A stretch of DNA of 64,000 nucleotides from NCBI RefSeq assembly GCF_047675955.1, contig NC_132912.1:17086500-17150499 (forward strand), read 5' to 3'. The notes beneath the pieces were generated by a model. That model was not told the origin of the DNA. It did no database searches and saw nothing but the letters and a program-made list of their open reading frames with translations. Source of the DNA: Chlorocebus sabaeus. Lineage: Eukaryota > Chordata > Mammalia > Primates > Cercopithecidae. Positions 47,776 through 61,140 of the stretch are shown here, piece after piece. Positions within the stretch are counted from its first letter, which is position 1. Every line of letters begins with the position of its first letter. The position numbers were made by a program, and so were the translations under genes.

Positions 47776-48140
47776 CTGAAATAGAAGAGAAACTGCCCCA
47801 TGTAAAAACACATGGTTTGTTGGATGGAAAAAGCCAAGTCTACCCAAGTAGCAAAAGCTGTTCCTGAGGTAAATCTGCTGAGGTGGGTCGAGTACACAGA
47901 ACTCAACATAAGAATTAAAAATTGAAAATTGCATAGAGAGGGTTTTAGAGATGGATCTGCTTCCTAAGGCCAATAAATTTGGAAACGCAACTAGTAACTT
48001 TTGGTTTTATGTCAACATATCAAGTCCAAAGTATAATTCAGGCTCAGAATAGGGAAATAGTAGGCATTCACATATTAACAACGCATAGCGGTGCTCAATG
48101 AACAGCAGCTATTATAATTGTAAGATATAATTTTAAAATA

Positions 48141-48265
48141 TTTTAAAATGTTTATGGGTACATAGTAGGTGTATATATTTATAGGGTACATGAGATACTT
48201 TGACACAGTAATACAATGTGTAATAATCATGTCATAGAAAATGGGGTAGCCATCCCCTCAAGATA
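48141..48265 (-). mobile_element. Old L1 3' UTR fragment
   Basis: Contains GGGTACATAGTAGGTGTATA and ATGGGGTAGCCATCCCCTCA, reverse-complement matches to mammalian L1M-type 3' UTR as I remember it. Confidence 0.6.
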
Positions 48266-49599
48266 TAATTTTTAAAATAAATGCTACCTGTAAAATAATC
48301 AAACATTTTAGAAATGTATGAAAAAGGAAAATACAAACATTGATTCGACTAAAGACACACACTGTTAATATTTCATTAAATCCAAAAATTTCTCTTGATA
48401 CTTTTTTCATTTGTATATATGTGTAATATACCTATTTGTGCAGGTGTATATATGTGTTTATACATTTGAGCTACGTATTTAATTGTGTTTCTTGTTTTTC
48501 ATTGAGCTTATCACTAAATTGTCTGTGTAAACCTCGGCATAAAATGCCACAAATATAATGTATTTATATTATAATTCTATTGTTGTTTCATATATTTCCA
48601 ATCTTTTGCTGATATAAATAGCTGTTTGATATTTTAAATGTTTCTTTTAAAAGATTCCTAGAAAGGGAATAACAAACAGTATAATCATATGGCTCTTTAT
48701 AAAATATTATTAAATTTCTTACCAGAAAGTTTATACCAACTTATCCTCCCACGAGCAGTTAACAGAGGTGTTTCTTTCAGAAGAGCTTTGTCAATTATGA
48801 TGACGATCACATTTTAAACTAGTACTGGTAGTGAAAAATTGCTCTTTGGCAATTGTCCTAATTTGTGTTATTTTGATTACTTTGGCATTGAAGGATTTTT
48901 TTTTTTTTTCATGTTTAGGGGCATTTAGATTTCTTCTCTTGGAAATTGTTTACTGATGTCTTTGTCTAATTTTCCATTGAGGTATTTATACATCCTCAAG
49001 GAGAAATGGAGGGTGCAAGGTTGTGTCCCCTTAACCTATCTCATTTAATGATTTTATCGGCTGTGTATCTCCAAACTGAAAAATAAAAATTGAAAACCTC
49101 TCTACTATATCTCTTCATTTGAGAAAGGTAATGGCAATCCAACAAGACTGGCTTCCTCGGGACTCAGGCCATTACATTTTCACCCACTCGCCTTCATGTT
49201 CCCTTTAAACACTTTGTTCCAGTTACCCTTGGGATAAGCTGCCCGTGCCAGTGAAACAGAAAATACCTGGCAATGGACTCATGGATTTCCTTGAGGATTC
49301 CCTTGGAGAGTACATCTACTTAAGAGTATATGTGAATTTCTGTGTGTTTGCACATATCTGTGCATAAATGTATAATCTGGATTCAATAAATTCCAGACTG
49401 ACAAATTATTTTCATTGAACAAAATGTTATGACATGAAATATTGTTTGAAACACATTGATTAGAGTGTGGAGAACTTTACCACCAAATGTTACAAAGCAC
49501 CTCCATGGAGCCGCCCCTAATCCCTGCAGTCAGGCATAAATTAGTCTGCCTTTGAAAGTCCTTAGCTTTTCATCTGTGCTTCTTTTGTGGAAATGGTCA

Positions 49600-49760
49600 C
49601 ATCCCCAGGCATTCTTGTTATGGGCTTGTGTGTCTTACCTCCCCTACCGATTGTGAGTTGCCTTAAAGCACAGACCACCTCTGGCCTTCCCCTCACTGCC
49701 CAGAGCAGGCCTTTGATAAAGGCAGCTTCCCCATGCATCTCCAATGAATGAACCCAGTGA
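49600..49760 (+). repeat. L2-like 3' end relic
   Basis: GTGAGTTGCCTTAAAGCACA, then CAATGAATGAACC fits the L2 tail. Confidence 0.4.
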
Positions 49761-50634
49761 CTTCCCCCACCAGCTGTATTTATTTTACTAGGACCCAATC
49801 TGCACGATTACTTGCACTCTGTATAGTTAGATAGGTAGTAATACCATACAATCCTCAATTTCAACAGGCTCCTCTTAGACCGTAAAGGATTTGGATCCTT
49901 TGTGCCACTCAGTAGAAGGGAGAACCAGGCAAGGGCCTTGTTCAAGGTCAGGATAAATTGCAGATTTTTAAACCTTGACCTGTCTCGTTGAGTTCTCAAA
50001 TTGGCTGCTCATCATACGTGCTTGTGAGGTTTCAGGGAAGTCAGCAGACATTTTTAAAAAGACAAGCTCAGAAGTCCATTATGTCATTCACCCCGAAGTA
50101 CTAAACCTAAGCATTTTAAGCAAATGAATAAAGATGAGTTTTATTTTTCAGGTTTATTGCTGTAGCTTCCCTTTTTTTTTTCTGTTTTTCATACACTGCT
50201 TTGAATGTATATATCTATTATCAAGTTTCTAATATTCTACACATTTATCAGAAAGCTCCCCTACAATGAAGAGGGGAGAATGAGAGAAGAATAAAGCAAC
50301 ATAAAAAGAAGAGGGAAACGAAACGGAACAGAAGCTTTTCACCTTAGTGCTCAGTCCCACCCTCTCATGCAGCCGGAGAAACGGGAGGGCAAGAGGCCAA
50401 TCTTGCAGTCTGTGCTTCTAAATCCCTGCTTCCCTGCAGGAGATTCATCTCAGCTTTAGAGTTTTTCTTAATTCTAGGGCATGAAGTCCAGTTCTAAACT
50501 AATTAGCACAGAAACAAACATACTGCTCCCAAGTAGTGGAGTAATTAGCAAGCAAATGCTCTACTGTCTTCCACCCCCAAAATCTTAACCTTCGGATTGT
50601 AATTTAGTGACCACAGCATAAATTATTTCATTTT

Positions 50635-50678
50635 TGTCAGGCCTCCGAGCCAAGCTAAGCCATCATAACCCTTATCCA
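50635..50678 (+). repeat. Short LTR7-like start fragment
   Basis: TGTCAGGCCTCCGAGCCAAG and CTAAGCCATCATA resemble the first 40 bases of an HERVH LTR (LTR7), then similarity stops. Confidence 0.35.
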
Positions 50679-52280
50679 ACAAAACATAAGATTTCTCCAT
50701 AACTACAATCACCTTAAGCTCGATGGGTCTTACGGAATACTAGGTTGCAACATGTTGAGGAATCATATTTCAATTCTGCTCAAGGTCATGAACAACATAG
50801 CATTTTTGCCTCTCAGCTCTGCAAGGTTAAGAGACGTGGCATTTTCACATGACTTAGAGGGATTGTTTTTTTTTCCTTCCTTCCGGATGGGATTATGCAT
50901 TGAAGGAGACACCTGAATCTCAGCTGTTCAGTGGTCTTTTATAACACATTGTAAAAGTACTGGGTGGGGGTGGAGGGGTTAGGCAGTAGGTTTGGGGGGC
51001 AACACTGATGAATGACAATTCTTTTATTTTTGCCTTTGAAGGGGAGAAAATTATGCATTAAAATAAACATCAAATAGACATTTATGAAAATGCTTAAATA
51101 TAATGCCCAATCAAGTAATAAATAAATGTGTAGAACAATGTCTCGAAAAGGAAAAAAAAAAAACCTCATAACTCATTTTTTAAAGTTTGTCGTTAATAAA
51201 ATCAGGTTTTTTGTTTATATTCACACAGATGGGTAATGTCACCTCTACAATTCATTCTCGCACAAATTGACCACCCAAAACCACACAAAAAGGAACAGGC
51301 GTTTTTCAAAGTATACAAATACAGGTTACCATGGAAACCCGTCTCACGGATTCTGATTCTGTTTTCAGAGCAGAATGTTAACCACAGGACGATCCAGCTG
51401 TGACTCATTGCAACTACCGACAAGCACACTGGAGTGGCCCTGCTTTTAGAGAGCCTAAAGATCTACTCAGAGTGAGCAATACTTGAAGTTCTGAGTTACA
51501 GAAAGGAAACTAGTAAAACCTAAGAAAGATTGTGATTCTCACCTTGAATATGCAGATCTAATTTCTGTACTATGTTTACAGGTATTTTTCTAAATTACTA
51601 AAATAATGCTTACATTTTCAAATTGGCCATTAAATGTATCTTCAGATGTGGAGATGTGTGTATTACAAAACCTTCCTCGGTGAAATCTTTTGTTATTCTC
51701 TTAAGGAGATTATTCATTTAGGATTTTCGTGGCTTAGGTCCCCCCACCCCTACCCTACCCCAAAATATCTCAACTCCTCTTGACACACTCAGAGAGGAAG
51801 GAAATCTCTTGCCTGAGCCACACTTAACGAGTTTCTATCTACTTCCTTTGTGTGGGTTTGATAATTTGGCACGTAGTTTACGATACCATTAGTGAATTCA
51901 GACTCCAGTTGCAATAGCAAATGATCCGTGGACTTCTAAATAGGAAGGACCCATAACAAAGGGTAGGATATAAAACTGAAGACACCAAGTGTGGTCAATC
52001 ACTGATAGAGATCCAATTTTTTGGAAGATTGAGGGTACTTAGGAGTCACTGCAAGTCAAGTTCTAAGTGAACAGAGACCCATGCACTCCACCTGTCCCCT
52101 CAGTAGAAGTCAACTTTATGAATTGCAGGATCTCCAAGAACAAAAATATGCCTTTCAAGTGCCTTGCTTGCTAAATTGTTTTATGGCTAAAAATTTAAAA
52201 CTGTAATAAATTAAAATTTTAATTATATATATGCACTTGGGATGTAGAGATTAATTTTTTTCTTAACTATTTTTGGTTCA

Positions 52281-52578
52281 TTTGTTTGTCTGAGACAGGA
52301 TCTTGCTCTGTTGCACAGGCTGGAGTGCAGTGGTGCAATAAGGTTCACTATAGCCTCACCCTCCCAGGCTCAAGCCATCCTCCTGCCTAAGCCTTCTGGG
52401 TGGCTGAAACTACGGGCATGCACTACCACGCCAAGCTACTTATTTTTTTTTTACTTTTTGTCGAGACGGAGTTTCGCCATGTTGCCCAGGTTGGTCTCGA
52501 AATCCTGGGCTCAAGCAATCTGCACACCTCAGCTTCCCAAAGAGCTGCGATTATAAGTGTGAGCCACCATGCCCAGCC
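52281..52578 (-). mobile_element. Alu (old)
   Basis: A reverse-complement Alu, both arms, ending CATGCCCAGCC. Substitutions throughout suggest AluJ. Confidence 0.92.
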
Positions 52579-53189
52579 CCAAACTCATTTTAGAATCTCA
52601 GTGAGTGACAATTAAAACTCAGCCTTTCTGTTTTAGATTGACATCTAATTCATACTGTTTGTAAATATTGTTTCTTTTATTTCCTGGAAGGTTTTCTGGA
52701 AGAAAATTATTTTTTATAGAAGATCAATTTTAAGAATTAATTAAATGTAGTCCATATAGAAAAAGTAACTCAAGAGTGTCTTTAGGATGATATCATTAAA
52801 GCATGGAGAAACTTCTGGAGAATAACTTGGCCCATTTCCAATTATAAATCTTTGCAAATTCCAAAAAATCTCTATTCTTCAGAGCTTAATATGTAATTGA
52901 AATAATTCATCTGCTGTGAGGAGAAATTTTAGATGTAGTAGAGAATCCGCTATTCTTTCTATAGAATAAAAATTCTAGTCAATGAAAAGATGATCGTTAA
53001 ATTTTTGAGAACTATACTCAATGATTTTATAGAATGGCATTTTGAAGTCAGTGTCACTAATAGAATATTACATTTCAATCACAAGCAGGAAAGTCATTTT
53101 ATTCTAGAATGTACTAGATTAATGTCAATGTGGCCAGAGTCAGGCTCTGTGTTCATAGTCCAGTTCTAAAATTTAGAGAACACAATTTT

Positions 53190-53355
53190 GTGAAAATTAT
53201 TGAACTTCTTCAACCTAAAATGTCTTTATCTATAAATTTGGCACCATAATGATACTTATCTCACAATATGTTGCCAAAAGCAAATGAGATAAACCACGTA
53301 ATAGGTTTGCTATGAGGCCTGGCATGTGGAATGTGCTCAAAATGTTACTCTAACT
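53190..53355 (+). repeat. MIR relic
   Basis: TTGAACTTCTTCAACCTAAA and GAGGCCTGGCATGTGGAATG in sense order. Confidence 0.5.
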
Positions 53356-54120
53356 CTTTGTCAGAGGCAAAGGGAATCAACATTTTTTCCAGAGAAACCA
53401 CCCCAAAATAGCTATGAGAAAAGAAAGATGTTGGGGATTAGAGAACAGGAGCTGACTCATGTAAAATAGTTCACAGAAATCATCACTGGTAGGGCAGATG
53501 GGGAAGTGATGAATTCAGTGAGGAGGTGGAGGCCATTCCTTGCAGTGTGTTGCTATGACAACTTGGGCATTGTGGAGACTGAGGCATCCCGGACAGCCAT
53601 GCAGAAACCAAGGCGAATCATCATGTGTGGGTTGGAGATAAGTATGCTGTGTGTGTGGCGGGGACTGCAGGAGGACAGATCATGCAGGGGACAGCAGCAA
53701 AGGAGTTAGAAAACCAGAGGCTGTTAAGGCTGCCATGGTGAGGTGGATAGAGTCTATTGGCAAGCAAAGTGGCTCTCGTGCTAAAAGTGAGAAGTATTTC
53801 TTCCTGTTGCAGCCTCCCCTCCCCTCTGGGTCCTACCCAGCCCTGTAGTTCCCACTGCTGAATCACTGGAGCTCCAGAAGGATGGGACCTAGGGAATTCT
53901 CAGGGCATCTGCTCGGACGTTCCCCACCCCAAACCACCACCACAGCAGCATCTATGGAGAGGCCTCAATAGGGCGATCGTTAAAAATGTTGATACTGAAG
54001 TTTACACTCACATCTCCTGGAAAAACTTGGAACTTTATGCAAGTTTAGGTTACTTTAAATTTGAAGGGCTTTGAAATGTTCCTGCAACAACAGTAGAAAT
54101 TGTAAAACAAGAATCACAGA

Positions 54121-54433
54121 GGCTAGGTGTGGTGGCTCACGCCTGTAATCCCAGCCCTTAGGGAAGCCAAAGCTGGTGATCACTTGAGGCCAGGAGTTTA
54201 AGACCAGCCTGGGCAACATGGCGAAACCCTGTCTCTACTAAAAATACAAAAAATTAGCCGGGTATGGTGGTGTGCACCTGTAGTCCCAGATACTTGGAAG
54301 GCTGAGGCAGGAGAATCCCTTGAACCCCAGGAGGTGGAGCTTGCATCACTCGGTGCCAAGATCGCACCCTGCACTACAGCCTGGGAAACAGAGCAAGACT
54401 CTGTCTCAAAAAATAAATAAATAAATAACTGAT
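54121..54433 (+). mobile_element. Alu with target duplications
   Basis: Full-length Alu with an AAATAAAT tail. AAGAATCACAGAG occurs at 54109-54121 and 54434-54446. Confidence 0.94.
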
Positions 54434-55682
54434 AAGAATCACAGAGCAGATACAGGGCTCCCATTGTGGACAAGTCATGCCCACGGGGGCAAATGCAAAA
54501 TCAAATCATGGTGGATAAATGAGGCAAATGTAGAGGAAGGCTGATAAGCAGAGCATGGTTAATCCCAGCTGACTCCAAGATGGCCCTCAGGAGGCTAAGT
54601 CCCCTCCATAAGGCGCATGGCCACTTATAGCATGCTCCCTGAGATAGGCACAGGAAAAGCTGCCTTGCCATGTGCCGAGAGGGTGGGGCAGGAAATATGA
54701 AATGTCATCTGAAAGTAACCATTACTCATAATGCTAGGCTTTGCATGAGAGCAAAAACCCCATCGAAAGACCACATTTTGAGTTACTTGGTGTCACTCTG
54801 AGTTACAGGTCTGTCTCATATAAAAACCAGTGTTTCCTTTCTATATGGTGGCTAGTTGCTGTCTGCTCTTACTAGTGAATTTGCATTTTTATTTCTGCTT
54901 TCTATATACTACTCCTGTTAGAGGCCACAACTTGAGTCTGTTTATTTTTTAAATCATTGTCTAATCATGAATGTGGGAGAACATTTAACTACAAAGATAC
55001 TTATCTCAGAACTGTTTATAATGGTAAAGATTTGAAAAGATTCTAAGTGTTTCACAACAAGAATTGGTGGCTATATTGTGATGATGGGATGTGCAATGTT
55101 GAAAATGACATAATAAATAACATGGGGAAATAGTCACAAGCTATTGTTAGGTGAAAAATGTTATTATGGGTTAGTGTGTACAGAATAATCTCCTTTGAAT
55201 ATTAAAATAAAATAATATACAAGGAGCGATGACAGGAAATCAATACCACCAAATATTAGTAATAGTGATATAATTTAGGATTTTTTAATCTAGTTTTTTC
55301 TACATTTTCCCAATTTCCTATAATGACTACGAATTCCTTTGTGATCTGATAAATTTATTTTTAAAGCAATATCTTTGGGGACCTATTGACATAGCAATAG
55401 AGATATGCATTAGTAATGCTTCTCCAATCTCAGAATTTCATACCCTTTCAGAATTTCAAATAAACACCGGGCCTACTAAAAATATTATATTGTCTATCTC
55501 CATAATGTTTTCTTATGTATCTCAAGGTTATATGTAAAAATTAATCCACTGAAATGTTACCGTGTAAGGTAATCTGCTCCAGCATTAATTTAAAATCATA
55601 TTTTGCCTATAATGCTTCCTTTTATCATAACTAGTTTATTATTAATTAGACTAATTATTTATAAAAAATTATTTCTTTATTC

Positions 55683-55790
55683 CCATGATGTGACTATTAC
55701 CCATTGCATGCCTATATCAAAACATAGCATGTACCCTATAACATATACACCTATGTACCCACATAAAATTAAAAGTTTTTAAAAATAATA
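55683..55790 (+). mobile_element. Old L1 3' end fragment
   Basis: GTGACTATTACCCATTGCAT, then CATGTACCCTATAACATATA and CTATGTACCCAC before an A-rich end, as in L1M-type 3' ends. Confidence 0.6.
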
Positions 55791-55999
55791 ATGTCTTCAG
55801 ATGTTCAGGGACTGACAGCTTCATGTAAACATAAATTTCAATAGTCACTGATGGAGCAAGGGCTTCTAAATCCCTCCCTAGTGGTAAGTGAAATGCTTTG
55901 AAAGCCAAGCATACTCTCCTGTGTATACATGAAAATTTAATTCCATAAACCTCAGCCTTCCCTCTACCAATTGTCCTGCTACAGTAAAACACTGAACAT

Positions 56000-56024
56000 T
56001 TATTATTATTATTATTATTATTAT
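56000..56024. repeat. (ATT)n microsatellite
   Basis: Eight uninterrupted ATT units; Asn runs in the minus-strand frame are artefacts. Confidence 0.95.
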
Positions 56025-56202
56025 TCTGCCTCTTAAAATTCTCACCACCTGCTGCAGACGGTCTCAGGAACAGAGAAGAACCTGGTTCATAGAACAACGT
56101 GAAATCATAGACCTTTGAGCTGGAAGAAGCCGGAGGACTGCAATCCGGGTTCTCCCTGAAGACAGTGACAGCAGGAAAAGAGAATCTATTAAATAAAGAG
56201 CC

Positions 56203-56515
56203 TGCCAGACATGGTGGTTCACGCCTATAATCCCAGCACTTTGGGAGGCCAAGGTGGGTGGATCTCGTGAGGCCAGGAGCTTGAGACCAGACTGGACATG
56301 ATGGTGAAACCCCGTCTCTACTAAAAATACAAAAATTAGCTAGGGCGCGTGTAATCTCAGCTACTCAGGAGACTGAGGGAGGAGAATGGCTTGAATCTGG
56401 GAGGCGGAGGTTGCAGTGAGTTGAGAACGTGCCACTGCACTCAAGCCTGGGCAACAGAGTGAGACTCCATCTCAAAAAAAATAAAGAAAGAGAAAATAAT
56501 AAACAAACAAACAAA
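56203..56515 (+). mobile_element. Alu with 13-bp target duplications
   Basis: Alu with a small internal deletion after TTAGCTAGGGCGCG. TAAATAAAGAGCC stands at 56190-56202 and 56516-56528. Confidence 0.94.
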
Positions 56516-57726
56516 TAAATAAAGAGCCAATGTAGGAACTGCAGGGTAAAGATGTTGCGTTTAAACAAAATTCTGTAATGTTGCAATTGGAAATCTTTCC
56601 CATTTTAAAAAGTAGAAAGTCAATATAGTTAACTGAAATCCACAACTGTGATTACCAGTGTTTAACATTTAGCATTTTGCTCAATGCATGCTTATTCATA
56701 CCATGAGCCTGTCTGATGGTGGAAGAGACCTTTCGGTCGCCCTGCCTTTGGCCAGTCTGAGGAGAAGAGCAACCTGAGGTCAACGAGCAAAGGCAGTGTG
56801 CAAAGGACAATTCAAGTTCTGAGGATCTAATGGAATTGTTACTGCTTCAGGGTAGTTTAGAAATTATTTTAGGTTTAATTATTATTCATCCTAATTCTGT
56901 TCTTCTCGTTTGAAGAGAGGAAACACGCAGAGTTTCTTTTGAATCTGAGAGCAGAGGCTCCTTTGAAGGTTGGAATGTTTGGTTCATTAACTGCTGCAAA
57001 TTAATGTAATCATATGAAAATCCTTCATTGTGAAAGATGCTCAGAAAAGATCAGCATTTCTTTTTAAGGAAAGGGATTTTGATCACACTGAAATAACATT
57101 TCTTCTTTCGATTTTTTGTAATTAAAAAAATCACATTTTCCTCAGGCAATCTTAAAACCAAAATTTCTTCTAAAATGCCTCATGCTAAACTCAATGACAC
57201 TACAAAGCATCTGGCTTCACTAACAGATATATTTCATTCTAAACTTTTTTTGAATCCAGGTATCATGCTTAGTACGGAGCTAGACTCATATCTGGTATTA
57301 AGATATAAATTGAAATGTTTGGTAAACTCTTCCCAGCTTTTATGCATGTTTTTGAATAGCAGCTGAACTTAGAATTGTAATAGCTTATCTCTAAACTCTA
57401 AGCAAAATGCAAAAGTCCCAGAAGCAAACTTCCTCTGACAGACAGTTCCAGGAAGCATGACTCATCTGCCCAGGAAGCGTTGGAGGTGGAGCCATAATCA
57501 AAGTCGGCTCAGATCCACTGCTGCTCAGCCGAAATCTCATCTGCCTCTCTGCATCTCGCCAACTGGAAAACAGGATGTTATCTACAATTCCAGTGGCTTT
57601 TGCAGGAAAACTGGAAGGCAGGAGAAGCAGCACTACTTTCAACACAGTGGGGCCAATTGATGTTAATTACAATTGGGCAGGCTGCTCTGGAAACCACAGA
57701 TTTATTTACCGCAACATGCTATAGAG

Positions 57727-58114
57727 CGAGGACCCCAATCCCCAGACCGGTACTGGTGGCATTCAACTCTCATAGGAGCATGAACCCTATTGTGAACTGC
57801 ACATGGGAGGGATCTAGGTTTCACGCTCCTTATGAGAATGGAACGACTGATGATCTGTCACTGTTTCCCATCATCCCCCAGTGGTACCGTCTAACGCAGG
57901 AAACCAAGCTCAGGGCTCCCACTGATTCTACATGATGGTGACTTGTATAATTATTTCATTATATATTACAATGTAAGAATAACGGAAATAAAATGCACAA
58001 TAAATACAATGCACTTGAATCATCCCCAAACCACCCTCCCACCCCACCCTGGTCCGTGGAAAAACTGTCTTCCACTAAAACGGTCCGTGGTGCCAAAAAG
58101 ATTGGGGTCTCCTG
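57727..58114. mobile_element. hAT-type non-autonomous DNA transposon
   Basis: The ends CGAGGACCCCAATCCCCAG and AAAAAGATTGGGGTCTCCTG are inverted relatives. The inner CATAGGAGCATGAACCCTATTG and GGAAAAACTGTCTTCCACT segments belong to a familiar MER/Charlie-like repeat. The 8-bp flanks CTATAGAG and CTTCAGAG match at 6 of 8, the hAT duplication size. The open frame 57600-57935 comes from this repeat. Confidence 0.7.
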
Positions 58115-58389
58115 CTTCAGAGAGCAAAAAATAATCCATGAGGCTATGTTTATGTTAAAATAACCATAGGTAACATGCACTAGCACTTATTCCGGGCTGG
58201 TCATTATTGTAAGTTAAAACTCGTAGCAGCTCTGTAATGCAGGCAGTATTGTTATCTCCATTTTAGAGTTCTGGAAACTGAGGTAGGTAGAGGTTTAGTA
58301 ATTTAATATTTCAAAAGGCATCAACTACTCAAGAAGAATTTTTCCTATTTACTTCATTGGCAATTCTTTTCTTAAGAATAAGCATTGTT

Positions 58390-58714
58390 GGTCGGGCGTG
58401 GTGGCTCATGCCTGTAATCCCAGCACTTTGGGAAGCCGAGGTGGGTGTATCACCTGAGGTCGGGAGTTCGAGACCAGCCTGACCAACATGGTGAAACCCC
58501 GTCTCTACTAAAAATACAAAAATTAGCCAGGTGTGGTGGCGGGCGCCTGTGGTCCCAGCTACTCAGGAGGCTGAGGCAGGAGAATCATTTGAACCTAGGA
58601 GGCAGAGGCTGCAGTGAGCCAAGATCACGCCACTGTACTCCAGCCTGGGCGACAGAGCAAGACTCTGTCTCAAAAATAAAATAAAATAAAATAAAATAAA
58701 ATAAAATAAAATAA
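58390..58714 (+). mobile_element. Alu, well preserved (AluS/Y-like)
   Basis: Few changes from the Alu core. Flanks AATAAGCATTGTT (58377-58389) and AATAAGCGTTGTT (58715-58727) differ by one base. The tail is a pentanucleotide repeat. Confidence 0.95.
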
Positions 58715-58717
58715 AAT
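58673..58717. repeat. (AAAAT)n pentanucleotide repeat
   Basis: Nine uninterrupted units in the tail of the Alu; it reads TTTTA in the CUBN transcript direction. Confidence 0.95.
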
Positions 58718-59104
58718 AAGCGTTGTTAAACTCAAGGATACAGCAAGTCTTTATTCTCTCTAAAAATAGAGAGTAACCAAAACAATTTTTAAAATGATAG
58801 GGACAATACGAATGCTCCTGTTAGTCATTGAAATTAAAATATTTTTCATTATTTTTCTTAACAGAGCTTTGAGTAAAATAAAGTGGACAAAAATTGTTGG
58901 TTTTATCATTTGTCATTTATCCTTAGTGAGAAGGGTCAAAATGCATTAACCAAGCAGGCAGCAGGCAGAAAACGAGGAAAATTAAATGTGTTAGAAATGA
59001 ATCATTAATTATGTCTCAAGCTACAGAATTGAAGGCTCTCTATTTGTGAATTTCTCTACACCTTACTAAGGTGTTTCTCCTCCATCAGCATCAGCGCAAG
59101 TAAG

Positions 59105-59300
59105 AACAGTGAACATTTATAGATGTGTTCGCTATCTGCCAGACTTTGTTTTGGCTCTTTACATATATGGACTCATTGACTCTTATTACTCCGTTTTACA
59201 GAAGGGGAAAGTGAGGCACATAGACACTAAGGAACTTGCCCAAGGTCACCTAGCCACTAAGTAGTGGAGTTGGGGTTTAAACTTCATTCTGAAGTTACCT
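59105..59300 (-). repeat. MIR relic
   Basis: CGTTTTACAGAAGGGGAAAG, TGAGGCACATAGACACTAAG and CTTGCCCAAGGTCACCTAGC, well preserved. Confidence 0.75.
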
Positions 59301-60017
59301 GCTTCACTCTGAAGCAGATACAGAGACTACCCATTTAGCATGTTCTATCATGTGTCTGGGTGCCCAGAAGACATTCTCTTGCCAGTGAGTGCTACAGGAC
59401 TTCCTACATCTTTGTCATTAGCATCCCACCATAGTCAGCAGATAGAAGAGTGCTGGCTGAGGCAGTTCTAATTCCAGCAACTCCCCTCTAGAACAATACA
59501 AAGCACAGTGCTTGGAGCTGTTTTCAATAGGGAGCTAAAGACTGGGGTTTACCTTTAAACCAAGCAATTTGGAAACTGAAGAATCGTCCTTGGCACCTGT
59601 TTGGAATCTGTTATGCTGTCATGTGACCAGCAGTGATGTGCACTGCAAACACAAACATTGATTTACGCTTCACTTATTAGAGACGATGCAAGGCCTTTAC
59701 AAGGACAGAGAAATTTGCCTTTAAACAGATTCTGAGGGCACACAGAGAAGGCAAAGCCCTTATGGAGATGTCCATGAATCGAGTTAGGGAACTCAGAAGA
59801 GAAAGAAAACAAAATGTGAACTCTGCCCGGAAAGGAAGCTAGATCTCGCCAGGGAGGAGCCACCGCACCTAACTGGCAGGGCACCAGGAATGGAGAAGGC
59901 ATTTCCAAGAGATGGAGGTCGGCTGGTGTAAGGGTGAGGACCATTTCCTGAAGTGTCCCAGGAAGAAGCTGAATGACCAGGCAGGAGCTGGGCTCTCTCC
60001 AGAAGGGGCGTGGAGGG

Positions 60018-60185
60018 GAGTAATAAGCATTTCCTGAGGACTCAATATTTTCCAGGTGTCTGGATTCTTATCTTCATTTTACGCATGAGAGAACCAAAGC
60101 AGCCAGACGTTAAATTCCTTGCCCAAGATCACAGCTGGTAAAGAGCTTTGGAGTCAGGTGGACTCCAGAGCCCACACTCTATTCA
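60018..60185 (-). repeat. MIR relic
   Basis: TTCATTTTACGCATGAGAGA, CTTGCCCAAGATCACAGCTG and GGTGGACTCCAGAGCCCAC. Confidence 0.65.
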
Positions 60186-60699
60186 TGCAGCACTGAGTGT
60201 GAACGTAGGTTCACCACTTTCTGCAGTGATGACACTTCCTGCACTGATATGGTTCCCATCTCAGTCCCTGCTCTCCTGTGGGCATCATTATACTCAGTTA
60301 CTGGACTACTATGGGGATAGGCAATTATATCTATCAAAGTATCCGTAGTAGTGTCTAGCACATGACAGGCATTCCATTAATGACAAATATTATTGCAATT
60401 CTCAAAATAAACATCTGAGATGCGAAGAACTCTCTAATACCTCATGAACTTCAAAGTTTGCTTGTTTGTATGAGGGGAAAATGAAATAAACTTGGAAAAT
60501 ATCTCTAGAATAATGTTTTCCTGAGAATGTGGAATACAAATGTCCAATAGATGTTCATTAATCAGACTTCTGGGCAAAGATGATCTGTTTGGGACTAATC
60601 TCCCCTGGTGGTTGTCCCTGCATGCAGTTCTATCAGGCTATATTCTGATGTCTCCCTTTCCTTCATCCTGTTGTTCATCCATGTTTGTCAATTGTACCT

Positions 60700-61140
60700 C
60701 CTAAGTTCTCTTACATCCTTCAATCACATGCTTCCTCCCCAGCAATGTTGAAGACCTGGAGCCCGCTCTCTCCCTTGGCCTACAGCAAGCCTCTTACTGG
60801 GTCTTCACCATAACTCTTACCTCCCTCCAGTTTACTCTGGCAGTCAGAGTGATTGTTTTAAAAGTGCAGATCTGATCACACCCTTGAAAGACCTCCTGCT
60901 GCTCTCCAGGAGGTCACCGAAACTCTTAATGTGCCCACCCTGCTCTGCAGGCCAGGTCCCTGTCCACCTGAGAGCCTCACACTGCTCTCCTTCAGTCCCT
61001 CACATCTCAAGCCTCCTGGCACCTGGTGTGTTATTCATCCTCAGGGAGGCCTTTCCTGACCCACAAAGGAGTTCAGTCCCCATCTCATGCCTTCTGGGTA
61101 CACCATAACTTTCCCTCCCAGCACTTAACACTGTCTGAGG
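60700..61140 (+). repeat. L2-like relic
   Basis: AGTGCAGATCTGATCACACC, GACCTCCTGCTGCTCTCCAG and GGGAGGCCTTTCCTGACCCA in L2 3'-end order. Confidence 0.55.

Noticed and set aside
57600..57935. 111-codon plus-strand frame of ordinary-looking composition
   Set aside because: Most of it lies in the hAT-type transposon at 57727-58114.
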